Shown here in pieces: positions 19,665 to 30,960 of a DNA stretch of 64,000 nucleotides. A program made the position numbers and the translations under genes. Positions within the stretch are counted from its first letter, which is position 1. Every line of letters starts with the position of its first letter. The DNA comes from Chalciporus piperatus (lineage: Eukaryota > Basidiomycota > Agaricomycetes > Boletales > Boletaceae), in assembly GCA_038093975.1 (NCBI GenBank), contig JBBPTG010000139.1, positions 1 to 64,000 of the forward strand, written 5' to 3'. A model generated the notes under the pieces. The model did no database searches, was not told the DNA's origin, and was given only the letters and a program-made list of their open reading frames with translations.

Positions 19665-20483
19665 TTGTCTTGGCTTGGTCTTGACTCACGCGTTGGAGTC
19701 ATTGTCTGCTCGCCGAACTCTTTGGATCTCCCTTTTCAGGTATCATCACGCTCTATCTGCAACTTCGTACGCACATCTCAGTACTTTACAGAATGGTTAT
19801 GTATTTGTTTCGCTTCGATGTCCTGAAAATTTGTTTGACGGTATAAGGAAATATGTCGCTGTGTCGCAGTCGCTCAGTCTGCGCCAAAGCTCGTCGCAAT
19901 TCCGAGGAGATAATGCCATGCGTCCAACGTCGAGTTCCTGCTTGCTTCGTTGTTGGGTTGAAGCTTACGCGAACTCTATGATTCTACTAAGGTCGCCGTC
20001 CGCGTGCATGTTCCCTCGAGGATCTCGTTTAAGTTTACAATGATCTGCAGCCGGGACAAAGTTCAGTCCGCCTCCTGTGCAAAAATAAACAACACTGTAG
20101 CTCGTAGGGCTGTTCGAGGTTGAACATTTTTGAGGATAAGTAATCTCAGGTTGAACTCGGCGTGGCTGCAATTTGCGACTCGCAATGCGAAGCGGCTTGC
20201 TATGTGCATTGTTCCTCGGTCATTGGGTCTGCAGGTGATCGATGGTTTCCTACTGCCTCCGTTGATTCTCGATAAGGTTAATGGTGGGCGCAACCCCGCT
20301 GTGCTTAAAAGCCCCTCCATGGCCGACCCTGGCGCCTATCCCCCTCTTTCCCTTCCCTTTACCATTGACGTCCTCAGAGCAAAACTCGTGATCACATCCT
20401 CTGAAACTGCGCCACAGTGAGTTAGAGTTTGGATAACCCTGTATACTGTAGCGCACTGACGCGTGTCTATTTCATTCGCAGAA
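19665..20483. other. Intergenic between RRM and MYND genes
   Basis: About 820 bases. A 33-codon ATG frame at 20320-20420 is followed by a plausible donor, and the acceptor at 20481 would link it to the next gene, but the joined frame does not match the MYND protein. I see it as leader or spacer. Nothing else is recognised. Confidence 0.45.
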
Positions 20484-23400
20484 ATGTCCCATTTGCTGTT
20501 TTGGCCAACAATCACCTATTTCTATCCGATTGGCAATACCTCTGCGATCTGTTTGACTGAGAGTTTGCCACCAGAACAGAATGCAGATATCTTGCTTTTG
20601 GCCTGTGGCGATCCCAGGCACATCTTGTACACCGTTTATGCTAACGGTACCAATTCATCGACTGGTGGGTGTCTGTTCGGCGAGGGGCTCGTCATCCTGA
20701 CCTGACAATAGGTCCGCGCAAGTTGGACATAACTTGCTGCGACGTGGACGCTGCTGTACTTGGTATGATCTATCCTTCGTTCTTATCTGCCAACAACTTT
20801 GGCTGATCCATACATTAGCGAGGAACGCCTTGTTGTTCACCCTTCTCGCCGACGAAGGTGGAGAAGACAAGTTGGACAGCCTCTGGAACATCTTCTATCA
20901 CATGTTAATCGACCAGACCTCGCTCTCCGTCCTTCTCGCCCAGTGCCGCAAGCTCGTGGATTTAGCGGAAAGCCTAGACTCTTGGAGGGCTGGCCCGTAC
21001 GCCCGATTCCTCACCACGTGCGATGCAGCCACTCTTGCAGAGCTTCGTCGACTCTGGAACATGTACATCGACACCGCCAACCTCTCTCCGAAGCAGGCCA
21101 AACGGTTCCAGCAGACGTTTCGTGATGACATGAGAGATACCTTGCGCAAGACTGGATCTTCAAACACCGCTAGCCGGTCAGCGGGACCCCTTGTCCCCTA
21201 CGCGAGTAAACCTGCCGCTCGCTTCTTTGACATTTTTTGGTCCTCTGGAGTCACTGACGATGGTTCGCCAACGCCGACACAATCCTTGTCCGTCAACCCC
21301 ACATATGCTTCCTCGTTGCATGGGAGCAAATTCTCGGTTCACTACGGGACCGATCCCCTTTCAGGCTTCCATCTCGCGGAACCATTCGCATCCGGGAAAT
21401 TCACCCTCTCTGGTAAGGAAATCCCCCCGCACGAACTCGTGCGCGCGGCCAAGGGCCAGTTTTCCCGCTGGTGTACCGCCATGCTCAAGCTCTTGAGCTT
21501 GAAGAACGACAGCACATCGTCGCCGCCATTCGTGATCCGAATGTTTGCAGGCGATGCGCTGATGTTCTGTCAAGCGATCAACTATTGTGCTGTTACCAAA
21601 TCTACGGTGACACCATTCAACGTTGCTGCGTGGCGGTACTCCAGGATCGAACTGGATGATCACGGTTATGGACCTAATGCGTTATCACCGGCTCCGAAAT
21701 CGTTCAACGTGATCGATACTTCAAACGTTCTTGATCATGTCGGGCTTATCAACCTCTTGATAGCGACCGCTCCACTTCTGTCCAAGACTCCTTCCGCGAC
21801 GCTTTACACTGAGGCTCTTCTCAAAACGGGAGGCGATCCTTCCCGAGCTATCCTGGAGCACCTATGCGGCGACCTGTCCGCCATGTCCCTCCTAGTGGGC
21901 CTCATACCGTCATCTTTCATTTCCAGATTCACCACGCGCTCAAATATTCACGAAAGCATGTCCATGAGCAAAAAGTCCGAACAGTACCACGAACGTCTGG
22001 TCTGGCGTGCCATTGGGCAACCTCATGCGCGTGACGCCCCGCCCCAGCTTCCGTCCTTCTCTCCCGAGGAACTTTCCGCGTTTCTCTTCAAGGTGTACTT
22101 GAACATGTTCTCTAATGAAAACATTTCCCTCACGTTCAAATCGTTCTCTCTGCCTCACCTCGAAAGGATTCGAAGCTACAAGCGATCTGGTGTACTTCAC
22201 TACAGTCGCCGAACTTTTGCGTTGCTCGTCCACCACGCACGAAATAGGGTCCATGCAGATTGGACTCGGGTGATGGATTTGTTCGAAGACCTCGTGCTGA
22301 ACGATACCAAATTGATCGTTGGAAGGAACTTCTACCAAGAACTCTCCTGTCAGCTACATCTCCTCGGCATTTACACTCCCGAATGGATGTCCATCCCTCA
22401 TATCCGCAAACTCCATCACGAAAAACCCGCTCCATTCCGTGACTGGACGACTGTTCCCCAAGTCGTCACCATCGCCCTCGTTGTCCCCAGAGACGCCATC
22501 TCCCAACTCGAACCCGAATTCCGCGAAGTTGGTACCCCTATCTTCCAATGCAACATTTCGGCGGGACCTCTTGAAAACGCTTTCGCAGCCATCTCTGCGA
22601 CGTTTGGGAGGATTGAAACGACGGGATCGGGTGAGAACAAGGTGGGGATTGTTGTCGAGGATAAGGTGTCGCCCCCGTGGAGCAGCAGGTCGTCTTTGAT
22701 CGTTACTTTCTCAGCACCTGCGTCTTTGGTGATGATCAGTGCGACTGGGGCTGGGTCCGAGGCTACGGTGTGTCTTGCGTTCTGTTCGATGCCGGCGGTC
22801 GCGACCAAGTTTATGGGGAGGTTGGGGTTAATGTTGAAGTTGTATAAAGCTCGATTGGGAGATGGGGAACATGTGCAGGTGCTGGCTCAACGTCCTGTGG
22901 TAAGTACTGAGGGCACAAGCTCGGGAATCGCTGGGCATGCAGACGTCACGATGACCTTGAAACCACCTCGCGCTGCTGTGGGCAACGCGAGATCCGCATA
23001 TACGCACGTCCAGATGGACGACTCGATCTCTACCATCAAGTCGCTCACCGTTAGAGTGGACATCGCGGATCCCAAAGCCAGCGCTGCCCTTGCAGACCCT
23101 CAGACGCCCATCACGATCTCCCCGATATCCATGCACGTCGGATGCCTAAAGATTGGGGTCCATAAACAAACCGTCACTTTCCCGCTCCCTGTGGAGTTTG
23201 CGAGTGCAAAGTTGCGGCTGGCTCGCAGGTCGTCGTATATTGAGGTTAGTTTGTCTGCAATGAATGCGAGATTGTTCCCCTGAGTTGATTTTGCTCACCA
23301 TCTTCAGGTCGTCGCACCTCTCGTGCCGCTCGATGTCAGAGGCGAACGCGACGTATCAAGAAAGTTCTCATCCTTCTTGGAGAACGGGAGCCCAACCTTG

Positions 23401-24360
23401 GGGATCACTCACCGTGTCAACCTAGACCGCTGTCCTCCTCTCAAGCTCCCCCAAACCCCTGCCTCACTCTCCTGGTTTCATGCCCACATCACGTTGATGT
23501 TCTCAGAGCGAGAGAAGCAAACGGCATTCGGCAAGATCGAGAAAGTCCCATCGGACACGCTTGTGTCCATCAAGCAATCCCTACACGTCCTCATGCTTGC
23601 CGCGATCGGGGGTGCAGAAGGAGACGCAATACCCCCCCAGACTATGTTCATGATGTTCGACACGTCTCGTAACGTGGATTACCTGTTCATCATCGTTTCG
23701 GGCGTTCGTTTGGACGTTAGCTCGCACACAGTGGTCGTCGATGCGTTCGTTGCACCCAACTCAAACGCTATACGGAAGAAGTTTTCAATCGCGCTTCACT
23801 CTGCCGCTATGAGTGGCTCTAACTCCCCGATCCACCACATCCGAACGGACGCAGACGAAGCTGCGGGATGGCGTCACCTCCTCCCACTGTTGATTGAACG
23901 GTGTCGAACGTGGAAGCACAGTGCGACGTGCACGTATCGTTCGCAACCTGCAGAGGGTCCTCTCGTCCCTCCACTCCCCGACTCCGAGGTGTGGGAGAGT
24001 CGTAGTCCGTTCTGCACATGCGGGGCAGGTGTGGGGACGGAGGTGCTGCCTGCGCATTTCAAGCCACTCGCGCCGTACCTGGTCAGAGCGGCGTTCAGTC
24101 CACTGTTCTCCGTGCCATACCTAGAAGAATCGTTGGCGTCTGCCATTTCACGCGAGAACGTGGAATCTGGTTCACAGAGCAAGATCGATGAAGGTGCGGC
24201 GGTCGGGTGTCAGTCATGTGGGAAGACTCGGAAGCCTCGGGCTGAAGGTCAGGGTGGGCTTCTGGTGTGCAGTCGATGCAAGAACGCGAGGTATTGTTCC
24301 AAGGAGTGTCAGCTGAAGGACTGGAATCTGCATAAGAAGGCTTGCACCGGCAGTGTCTGA
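20484..24360 (+). CDS. Large MYND zinc-finger protein with DUF4470-like N-terminus
   Basis: Four exons: 20484-20664, 20712-20762, 20819-23244 and 23308-24360, total 3711 bases (1236 residues). The start is the ATG giving MSHLLFWP, which directly precedes the DUF4470-type segment (FYPIGNTSAICLTESLP, then LLLACGDPRHILYTVY, then a WNIFYHMLID segment). The long middle part has no domain I can name. The last 45 residues are a MYND zinc finger (CQSC, CSRC, YCSKECQ, HKKAC), a protein-interaction module. Proteins of this layout are frequent in agaricomycetes, and their function is not known. A GT...AG pair at 22901-22943 in the main exon would shift the frame if spliced, so it is read as coding. Confidence 0.88.
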
Positions 24361-25941
24361 AGTATCAATTTCATGATTGGTTTTGTTGATTGAATAACTT
24401 TTGGACCGAGGTTTCCTCACAAGTACATTTGTGTAGGGTTGAATGCGCAATGTTATGCACCAGGCTGACATAGGCTCCGTCGGGGGCCTTCGTCATATCT
24501 TGTTCCACCACTGGCAACAGGTCGTCACGTAGAGTCGATTTATCTGCTCAAAGGAATACAAGTTGTTTTTTACAGCATAATGTTCAGTGAAGTCGGTTGG
24601 GTAAAAGTCCAGGAACCTCGAGAAAAAGACATTAGCACAAGAAAGTCGACACACAACGAGGAAAAAAAGCACACACACCAGTCACCATAATCTTCCAGCG
24701 AGGCGAGGTGGAGGGGAGGAGCGCTGAAAGACCAGAAATAACAATATCAAGTGTCAACCCTGTCAAGTTTATCAAGGTGCTCGTGGACGTACCTGGGGTT
24801 CAGCTAGGGGAGTGGGCTGGACGCGAGAGCATCGGGTCTGTGTCTCGAATAGTCCTTGTGGTGGCATACTGATGGTTTGCTTACATAGGGAGTGGATGTA
24901 GGGAAAGGAATCAAAGAAATCGCTAGCCGCCGCAAACCCTTCAGTCTACTTATGAGCTGCTGAAGGAGGACGCATGAAAAAGACTTGGGATGCCGTCGCG
25001 GCCGGAAAGCCCCATTGTGCCGAAGTCGATAGACGCATGCCGCTGCTGTGCCGTGTTGGGGAGCGTTTAACGTTTAGATCTGAGCCGGTAAAGTAGAAGG
25101 CCGCTGGTACTCAGCGGACTGATAAACCATTCAAATGGCAAAATCTTTATTACTTTTGGACGACGACGACGAACAAGCAGGGTATCGAAAAATTCTAAGT
25201 CTATAATAATAGAATCAGCACGCGATTTGCCCTAGGTCAACTCTGGTGGGGAGGGGCTGAGACCACCTACAAGGACAGTGGACCTATGACAGCGTTGTCA
25301 GTATTTGCCTCCTTCAGAACATGTTTCCACCAAGGAAGATCAGAGGTGTCAAATCCTGGAGCACACCCTCACAAAGCGAGGTATTCTCCATGAAGAAATT
25401 CAAACTATACAGTTTGGAAGCATCATAACCAACAGCACAAAAGCAGACTCACCGGTTGTCTAGGTCCATCTTCGTCATGACTGAACGGCGAACGTTCAAA
25501 AGAGGAAAAAATAGAGCGAAAGCTCACGTCGAATGAGAGTAAGCCCCATTGAGTTGAAGGCGACCCGAGATGGAAACGCCAACAATCGCATAACTATGTC
25601 TATGAGCAACGAAGAGCAAGCCATCCATCAAGCAACCCAAGCACAAACACGCTCATATCTTGACGTGAGTAGCCACAAAAAGAGTTGCTCAACTTCCAGC
25701 TTGCGACAGAGTAGGCAAACGGAACTGTCCCCATAAAAATGGGGTCAGTAGATCGACTTTGCCAAACCTATCTCAGCCCCCTCAGCAAATCTGAAGCTGG
25801 GCGCTTTCCGTTTCGGCCAAGAAGGGATCACTCTGCGTCTCCGGGGACTTTCCCCACAGCGAAGAACGAAAGCGAGATGCTTTCTGTGCGTGTGCTGCGA
25901 TAGCGAATCTTCATACGACGTGGATATTTACAAAGTGAAAA
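24361..25941. other. Intergenic, no confident gene
   Basis: About 1.6 kb. At 25597-25668 there is a short frame beginning MSMSNEEQAIHQATQ, followed by a good donor and an acceptor 36 bases on that leads quickly to a stop. It could be a tiny peptide or an upstream frame of the next gene, but this is speculative. Otherwise nothing is recognised. Confidence 0.4.
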
Positions 25942-26974
25942 ATGGCAAAGTTTATAAACGTGGATTTGGAACTCCGATTCAAAACGACTACTGGCGGCGG
26001 TCCGACACTTCCCCGCACACACCCTATAGCCATGAATCCTCAGCGAGACAGGCCCAATTTTCTGCTTGGAATTCTTGGTACACCATGGATATCGCTCACC
26101 CGACCCCCGCGTGGTGCGTAACACTACAGTGACTACACATCTCGTTCTAGAGGGCAGTTCTAATGGAACTTTGTGCAGGGAAAGTGCCCAATGATGTAGA
26201 CGAGCGATGCCTAACATATTCCGTCCAGACAGCCCCCGGAAGAGCTCAGGAACACGCTCCGAAAACGTACTCTATATGTCTTCGCAAAGTTCACCCACAC
26301 GAGCTCACCAACTACCTGCTGGGGCCTGACTGGCGAACGGAAGCGCTGCAGACAGAACAAATCCCCCTCCCTCCAGAAGGTCAACCACGAAAGGGACACG
26401 ATCCAGACGAATCCGATGACTCCGATGACCCGGAAGTGAAGCGATTTTGGGAGGCGGGTCGATATGTCTGGACGAGCACAAGTCATGGTGCCGCGGTGGA
26501 GAAGCTGTTGTTGATGTCGAGGTCCCTCAAACAACAAGGCCAGATGCATGAGCGAGAGAACGCTAAGCAGGAAGAGGACATATGGATAGAAGAGCATCGC
26601 GAGGGGCCCAGAGGGGAGCTGGACGGGACTGTGATTCGCGGTCAGCGACCGGATCTCCAGCAGTTTTATTGGTACGTTCATGAAATGTGTGACGTCGATC
26701 CGATAATTCACTGGCATACAGGGAAAGCTCGTCCCTCATACGGCTTTCATGGCCACTCCTCGACCCGATACATCGCCTGCTCAACCCGACTCACAAGGTG
26801 TTGACCATTTTCAGGCAAAGCTTTGAATCCGGAGCCCAGCAAGAGTTTGCACGCCGAGTATGGGAGAAAGCTTTTACTCGAGAACCTTTACTTCTGGCTC
26901 AACTGGCGTGCCAGAAGGTTTGGGAGTTGATCAATTATAGACCACCTGGTTCGGATAAAAAGCGAGAGGACTAA
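25942..26974 (+). CDS. Hypothetical protein
   Basis: Three exons: 25942-26113, 26179-26671 and 26815-26974, total 825 bases (274 residues). The evidence for a gene is the exact phase agreement of both introns (65 and 143 bp, GT...CAG) and a continuous hydrophilic protein. It begins MAKFINVDLELRFK, has an acidic DESDDSDDPE stretch at about residue 135, and ends in a helical segment (EFARRVWEKAF) with the tail GSDKKRED. No signal peptide, membrane segment or known domain is seen. The first exon contains MNPQRDRPNF, so translation could also start there. The tRNA-Leu gene lies downstream on the other strand. Confidence 0.7.
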
Positions 26975-27102
26975 TTAGAATTGCACTTGCATATACCTTC
27001 CCAACTTTCTACTCTACTAGATTCCGTTGAAATTCCGTTGTTCATCGCGGTGATGGCACGCAATTGTACACCACTCCGCAGGCGAGACCAAACAAAAAGA
27101 TT

Positions 27103-27190
27103 TGACATGAGGGAGATTCGAACTCCCGCCCTTTCGGACTGGATATCTCTTTCCTGATTCCAGCGCCTTAGACCGCTCGGCCATCATGCC
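27103..27190 (-). tRNA. tRNA-Leu (anticodon CAG) with a short intron
   Basis: On the minus strand the sequence folds as a type II tRNA. The acceptor arm ggcatga pairs with tcatgtc and is followed by discriminator A (typical of Leu; fungal Ser has G). The D arm is gccgagcggtctaaggc, and the T arm gggagttcgaatctccc. The anticodon stem ctgga/tccag encloses 15 bases: a 7-base loop with CAG plus an intron of about 8 bases (aaagagat) after position 37. A run of T (minus strand) just downstream at about 27094-27098 would stop RNA polymerase III. Ser is less likely because of discriminator and anticodon. Confidence 0.88.
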
Positions 27191-27832
27191 CATGAAGGGT
27201 TGCTGGTCTATTGCATATCAGATAATTTCGCTGCCTTTCGGAGGCGACTATCGTCGACGTTGCGCTGATTGAAGAGTGGGCACCAGACAGTACTGCCGTC
27301 AAGTGTGATGCATGTGATTGAAGGTTCATACTTTCATGTGGTCGGGTGTTTTCTCTGGATGTTGGCTACTTCTTCGGAATTCTACACAAACCGAAGAGCG
27401 CAGGATCACGATGACCCTATCAGTCGACAGTGCAGTGTAGTGTGATGATCCCATAAAGCAGCCTGAGGCCTGAGTACGGTCTGGTCTCGAACATTTCAGC
27501 GATGATCAGCTGGGACTCAAAAGAGAAGCACACCATAAAAGGAGACCTTGGCGACAGCGCTAGGGCGCCATCAGTCTGCCATCTTGGATCGAACAAAGTC
27601 TGAAGAAGGTTCTCTAGGATAAAACGAAGTTTACGGATGGAGAAAGCAGAGAAGTTACATCCAGATAATTTACTACTGTCCTCACAGCGTGCATGACTCG
27701 GGGCCCGCTGACAATCGCGAGAATTTGTTGAAATCGACGAGGTTGGTGAGCAAGGACCGTGAGCAAACAATTTCGAGTGACTTGTCATCTTGTGCCACCC
27801 ACCACCACAAGGAGCTCAGATATCGATCTGTC
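27191..27832. other. Intergenic, no gene recognised
   Basis: About 640 bases upstream of the NAD kinase gene and the tRNA. No coding domain is recognised; it probably contains the promoters of both. Confidence 0.5.
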
Positions 27833-29341
27833 ATGAACTTCATCTGCCAGGCTCGGCGGGCTCTTCATAATTCTTTCTTGCAAGGATCCTTGCATTCACA
27901 CACATTATGTTCAAGGCCTTCTATCGCTCGTCTCATTCCAAGACATCCGCTCAAGGTCATACCCACACGGACTAGAGGGATATCATCACTCTCGAAACCC
28001 CCCGCCCAATCGTTCGTCCAACTTTCCGTGCCCTCGTGCCTTGCTCACTTTAACTCATAGCCAACAGAGTGCTTCTTACCCTCCGCGATCCATCCTCATA
28101 GTGAACAAGCTCCGGACAGAGCCAGTTATACAAGCAATCGACGAGCTCCTCGCGTTAGTCTTCCTTCAAATACATATCCTCGTTCACTGACTTCGTTGAT
28201 CGTGTGTAGGCATGTGAAAAAAACTTATCCGGATGTGAAAGTGTTCGCGGAAGACCGACCTGACATACCCGAGGGAGCGGAGGTATGGCGACCGGGTCCA
28301 CAGTCAGAGAAGATTGACTTGGTCGTCACACTTGGAGGAGATGGGACAATCTTGCATGCAGCGTCCTTGTTCAGTCTTGGGGCTGTCCCTCCAGTTCTGA
28401 GCTTCTCCATGGGTACCCTAGGGTTCTTGTTGCCATTCCGTGAGTGTGCCAACTAATACTGCAGTGCAAACAACAATTGAATACGTGTTGGGAAACAGAC
28501 ATAGACGATTTCGCGAAGGGTCTTGAGGCTGTATTCCAAGGGAAACCAACCTTGTTGAACAGAATGCGCCTTTCATGCACATTCTACGACAAGGATTCAT
28601 GTAAAATGGACAATGATGGTACGTTGGCGAACGTTCGTTTGCTTCTATCAGACCCTCAACCCACGAGACGTTTTGTTGCATTAGAGTGGCAGGTAATGAA
28701 TGAAATTGCGCTGCACCGTGGTTCCAGTCCTCACCTCAACACTATCGACATATTCGTCGATGGTCAACATCTGACAGAGGCAGTGGTGCGTCCAGTTCAG
28801 CAGCATTCCCAGACGCGACGTTGATGTCGTGTTAGTCTGATGGCGTGATCGTCTCCACGCCCACAGGTTCAACAGCCTATTCACTCTCAGCAGGTGGGCC
28901 GATCGTGCACCCATCCCTGAGCGCAGTGGTTCTGGTCCCGATATGTCCACGAAGCCTGTCTTTCCGGCCACTCGTATTCCCATCATCATCATCCGTAACC
29001 CTTCGCGTGCGTCTTATGACCTCACTTACAGCCTTCTAGGACATAGGGTTCTTATGATGTTTCCACCACAGATTAGCGAACGTAGCCGTGCTGCGGCTGG
29101 TGTTTCGATGGATGGGCGCGTTTCTCATGTTCTGAATCCAGGGGACTCTGTCACAGTGCAGGCTTCGCCATACCCTGTTCCCTGCATTAACCGATCCTCG
29201 ATTTCAGAGGATGGAGAAGGGAGGCCAGAGGAGGGCGTGGGTCCAGGGAAAGAAGACGACTGGGTCAGGGATATCAACAATTTGTTGCAGTACAATGCTA
29301 CTTTTCGGAGCAAGGCGCTTCTTAGGTATAGCCGCACGTAG
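27833..29341 (+). CDS. POS5: NAD(H) kinase, mitochondrial type
   Basis: Phosphorylates NAD(H) to NADP(H). Six exons: 27833-28027, 28068-28153, 28210-28439, 28499-28785, 28836-29006 and 29072-29341, total 1239 bases (412 residues). Family motifs: [13 protein letters not shown] (diphosphate-binding GGDG), [12 protein letters not shown] (the NE pair), the [11 protein letters not shown] strand, and [17 protein letters not shown]. The first 50 residues are rich in Arg, Ser and Leu with no acidic residue ([15 protein letters not shown]...), a good mitochondrial targeting sequence, hence the POS5-like call. The first intron (40 bp, donor gtgccc) is the weakest boundary. A 33-nt stretch at about 28620-28652 has splice-like ends but is in frame and may be coding. 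Confidence 0.9.
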
Positions 29342-30084
29342 CTAGCTGGTACCTCAGTGAGTGCTTGTGATTCGTCTTTTGCTTGGCTTGTTGCTGATTG
29401 ACCGGTCGAGGTATGTCGTTTGCGTGGAAGTCACGGATGAATGTTATCACTTTAACCATCTAGACCACTACTATCGGGCGCAGCTTGTTCGGCCCTACCG
29501 CGGGTTGGCTACAAAGTTAAGACGGATTACTATTATTACCATCCTGTGTTCCGATCGTAGGCTTGATATACATCTCTGCTGTGGCGCTCGCATACATTGA
29601 GCGTTTCAGAATCCCTAGGGACAGCTGCACGTAGTCCTGTAAGTTGCCCTCTCCACTTTGCTGTGTTGCAGAAACGAGTACTTCGAAAGATGTCGACTAG
29701 TTGAGGACTCATCGCATCTCTTCATATATGGACTGATCCCGTCTACAGCTTGACCGCGTACCTCCGGTCGTTAGGGCGTACTCTAAATCTGATCATCATC
29801 AATCACCGCTCTATCTGAAAATACTCGGCGACTCAGCGTCACTCTGTCCAAAGTTTCTGCATCGCTGACTGCACGCGAAAACGAGCCAAATATTGGTCAA
29901 GAATTATTGTTAATACAACATCCTCTAGGAACATACAACAAGGGAATCAAAAAGGATACATGATATTCACTGCTACATAAAACCCAGGAGTTTCCAGCGT
30001 CGCGATCTATTGTGCAAGTTCGGGTATCTGATATCATCAACACACTCTCTGAACCGTCCAATACAGTATACAATAAAAAGTAGG
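29342..30084. other. Intergenic between convergent genes
   Basis: About 740 bases between two genes that point toward each other. It should hold both 3' untranslated regions. No gene or repeat is recognised. Confidence 0.5.
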
Positions 30085-30840
30085 TCACGAGCCGTTAAGT
30101 TTTGACAGAATCCACTTGGGGCTGAACTTCGCAGGGTTAGGTAGTGACGACGAAACAGCATGGGATGCTGCGGGCTGATCAGGACACGACTTCTCGACAT
30201 CGACGACGTCAAGCTGTCCGTGATACGGAGGTGCAGGCTCCTCGTCGTCAGCGGCGGTGATGATGATCTTTGGGATTATCACACGAGGGGCGACTTGCAC
30301 GTCGATGACTTCGTAAAGTAACAGACGCGAGGCGATCTTCGGCCAAGCTGCAGCAGTGATCCCGACGAGCTTTCGTTCTGTATCGGAGACGACATTGATG
30401 TAGAGCGCCAGCGAAGAATCCTTGATCCCTTTTAGCTGAGGGAAGGCATCCCGTGCATGGCTGAGCGCTTCCTGTGAGTCCCGATTTGGTAAGTATGTGG
30501 TGGGGAAGAGAGAGTCTCAGGCAGACTGAGGCGCTTACGGAGTAGCTTTTGCCGACGGGGACGTACATGAGTTTTTCGTTGTAGCGATAGGCGACTATCT
30601 CGGGGGGAGAGCGGCGCGTAGAGGAATATTTGTTGTGTGACATCGGTGATGGGTTCAGTTCGTACTCGGCGGGAGCTTCAACGAGGGGGAACTGGAAGGA
30701 GGGGTCTTGCCATTTTGCGGCAATATATACCATGTCCACTGATTTCCAACCTGCTGTGGGCGTCAGCGCCCCAGCATAGTCGTTCCAGTTTCCGCCAAAG
30801 GTGGCGATGTCACTGCCCACTGAAGGCGGAGCGTACAGCA
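30085..30840 (-). CDS. Hypothetical protein (5' end unresolved)
   Basis: Two clear exons on the minus strand: about 30539-30840 and 30085-30471, joined by a 67-bp intron in phase. The visible protein starts within GIKLLYAPPSVGSDIATFGG, includes a PPEIVAYRYNEKLMYVPV strand pair and a VGITAAAWPKIASRLL helix, and ends KWILSKLNGS. In the upstream direction the frame meets a stop near 30895, so a small first exon or another start must exist between this gene and the Asteroid gene 120 bp away; the only non-ATG start in frame is a GTG at 30820. No domain is recognised. Two similar alternating strand-helix halves hint at a small globular fold. Confidence 0.6.
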
Positions 30841-30960
30841 GTTTGATGCCTTCAAGTTGTAGAAATTCATAATCGCATTACATAAGCTCTTCCCGTATCT
30901 ACGCTTTCGATGAGTAAGAACAGAGTACGTTGCGGTATATGCACCGAATACACCTTTCTG

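Noticed and set aside
20320..20420. First exon of the MYND gene (MADPGAYPPLSLPF)
   Set aside because: Its donor and the acceptor at 20481 join it to a frame that soon stops and is not the MYND frame.
22901..22943. Intron in the main exon of the MYND gene
   Set aside because: Splicing it gives an immediate stop, whereas reading through keeps a long open frame.
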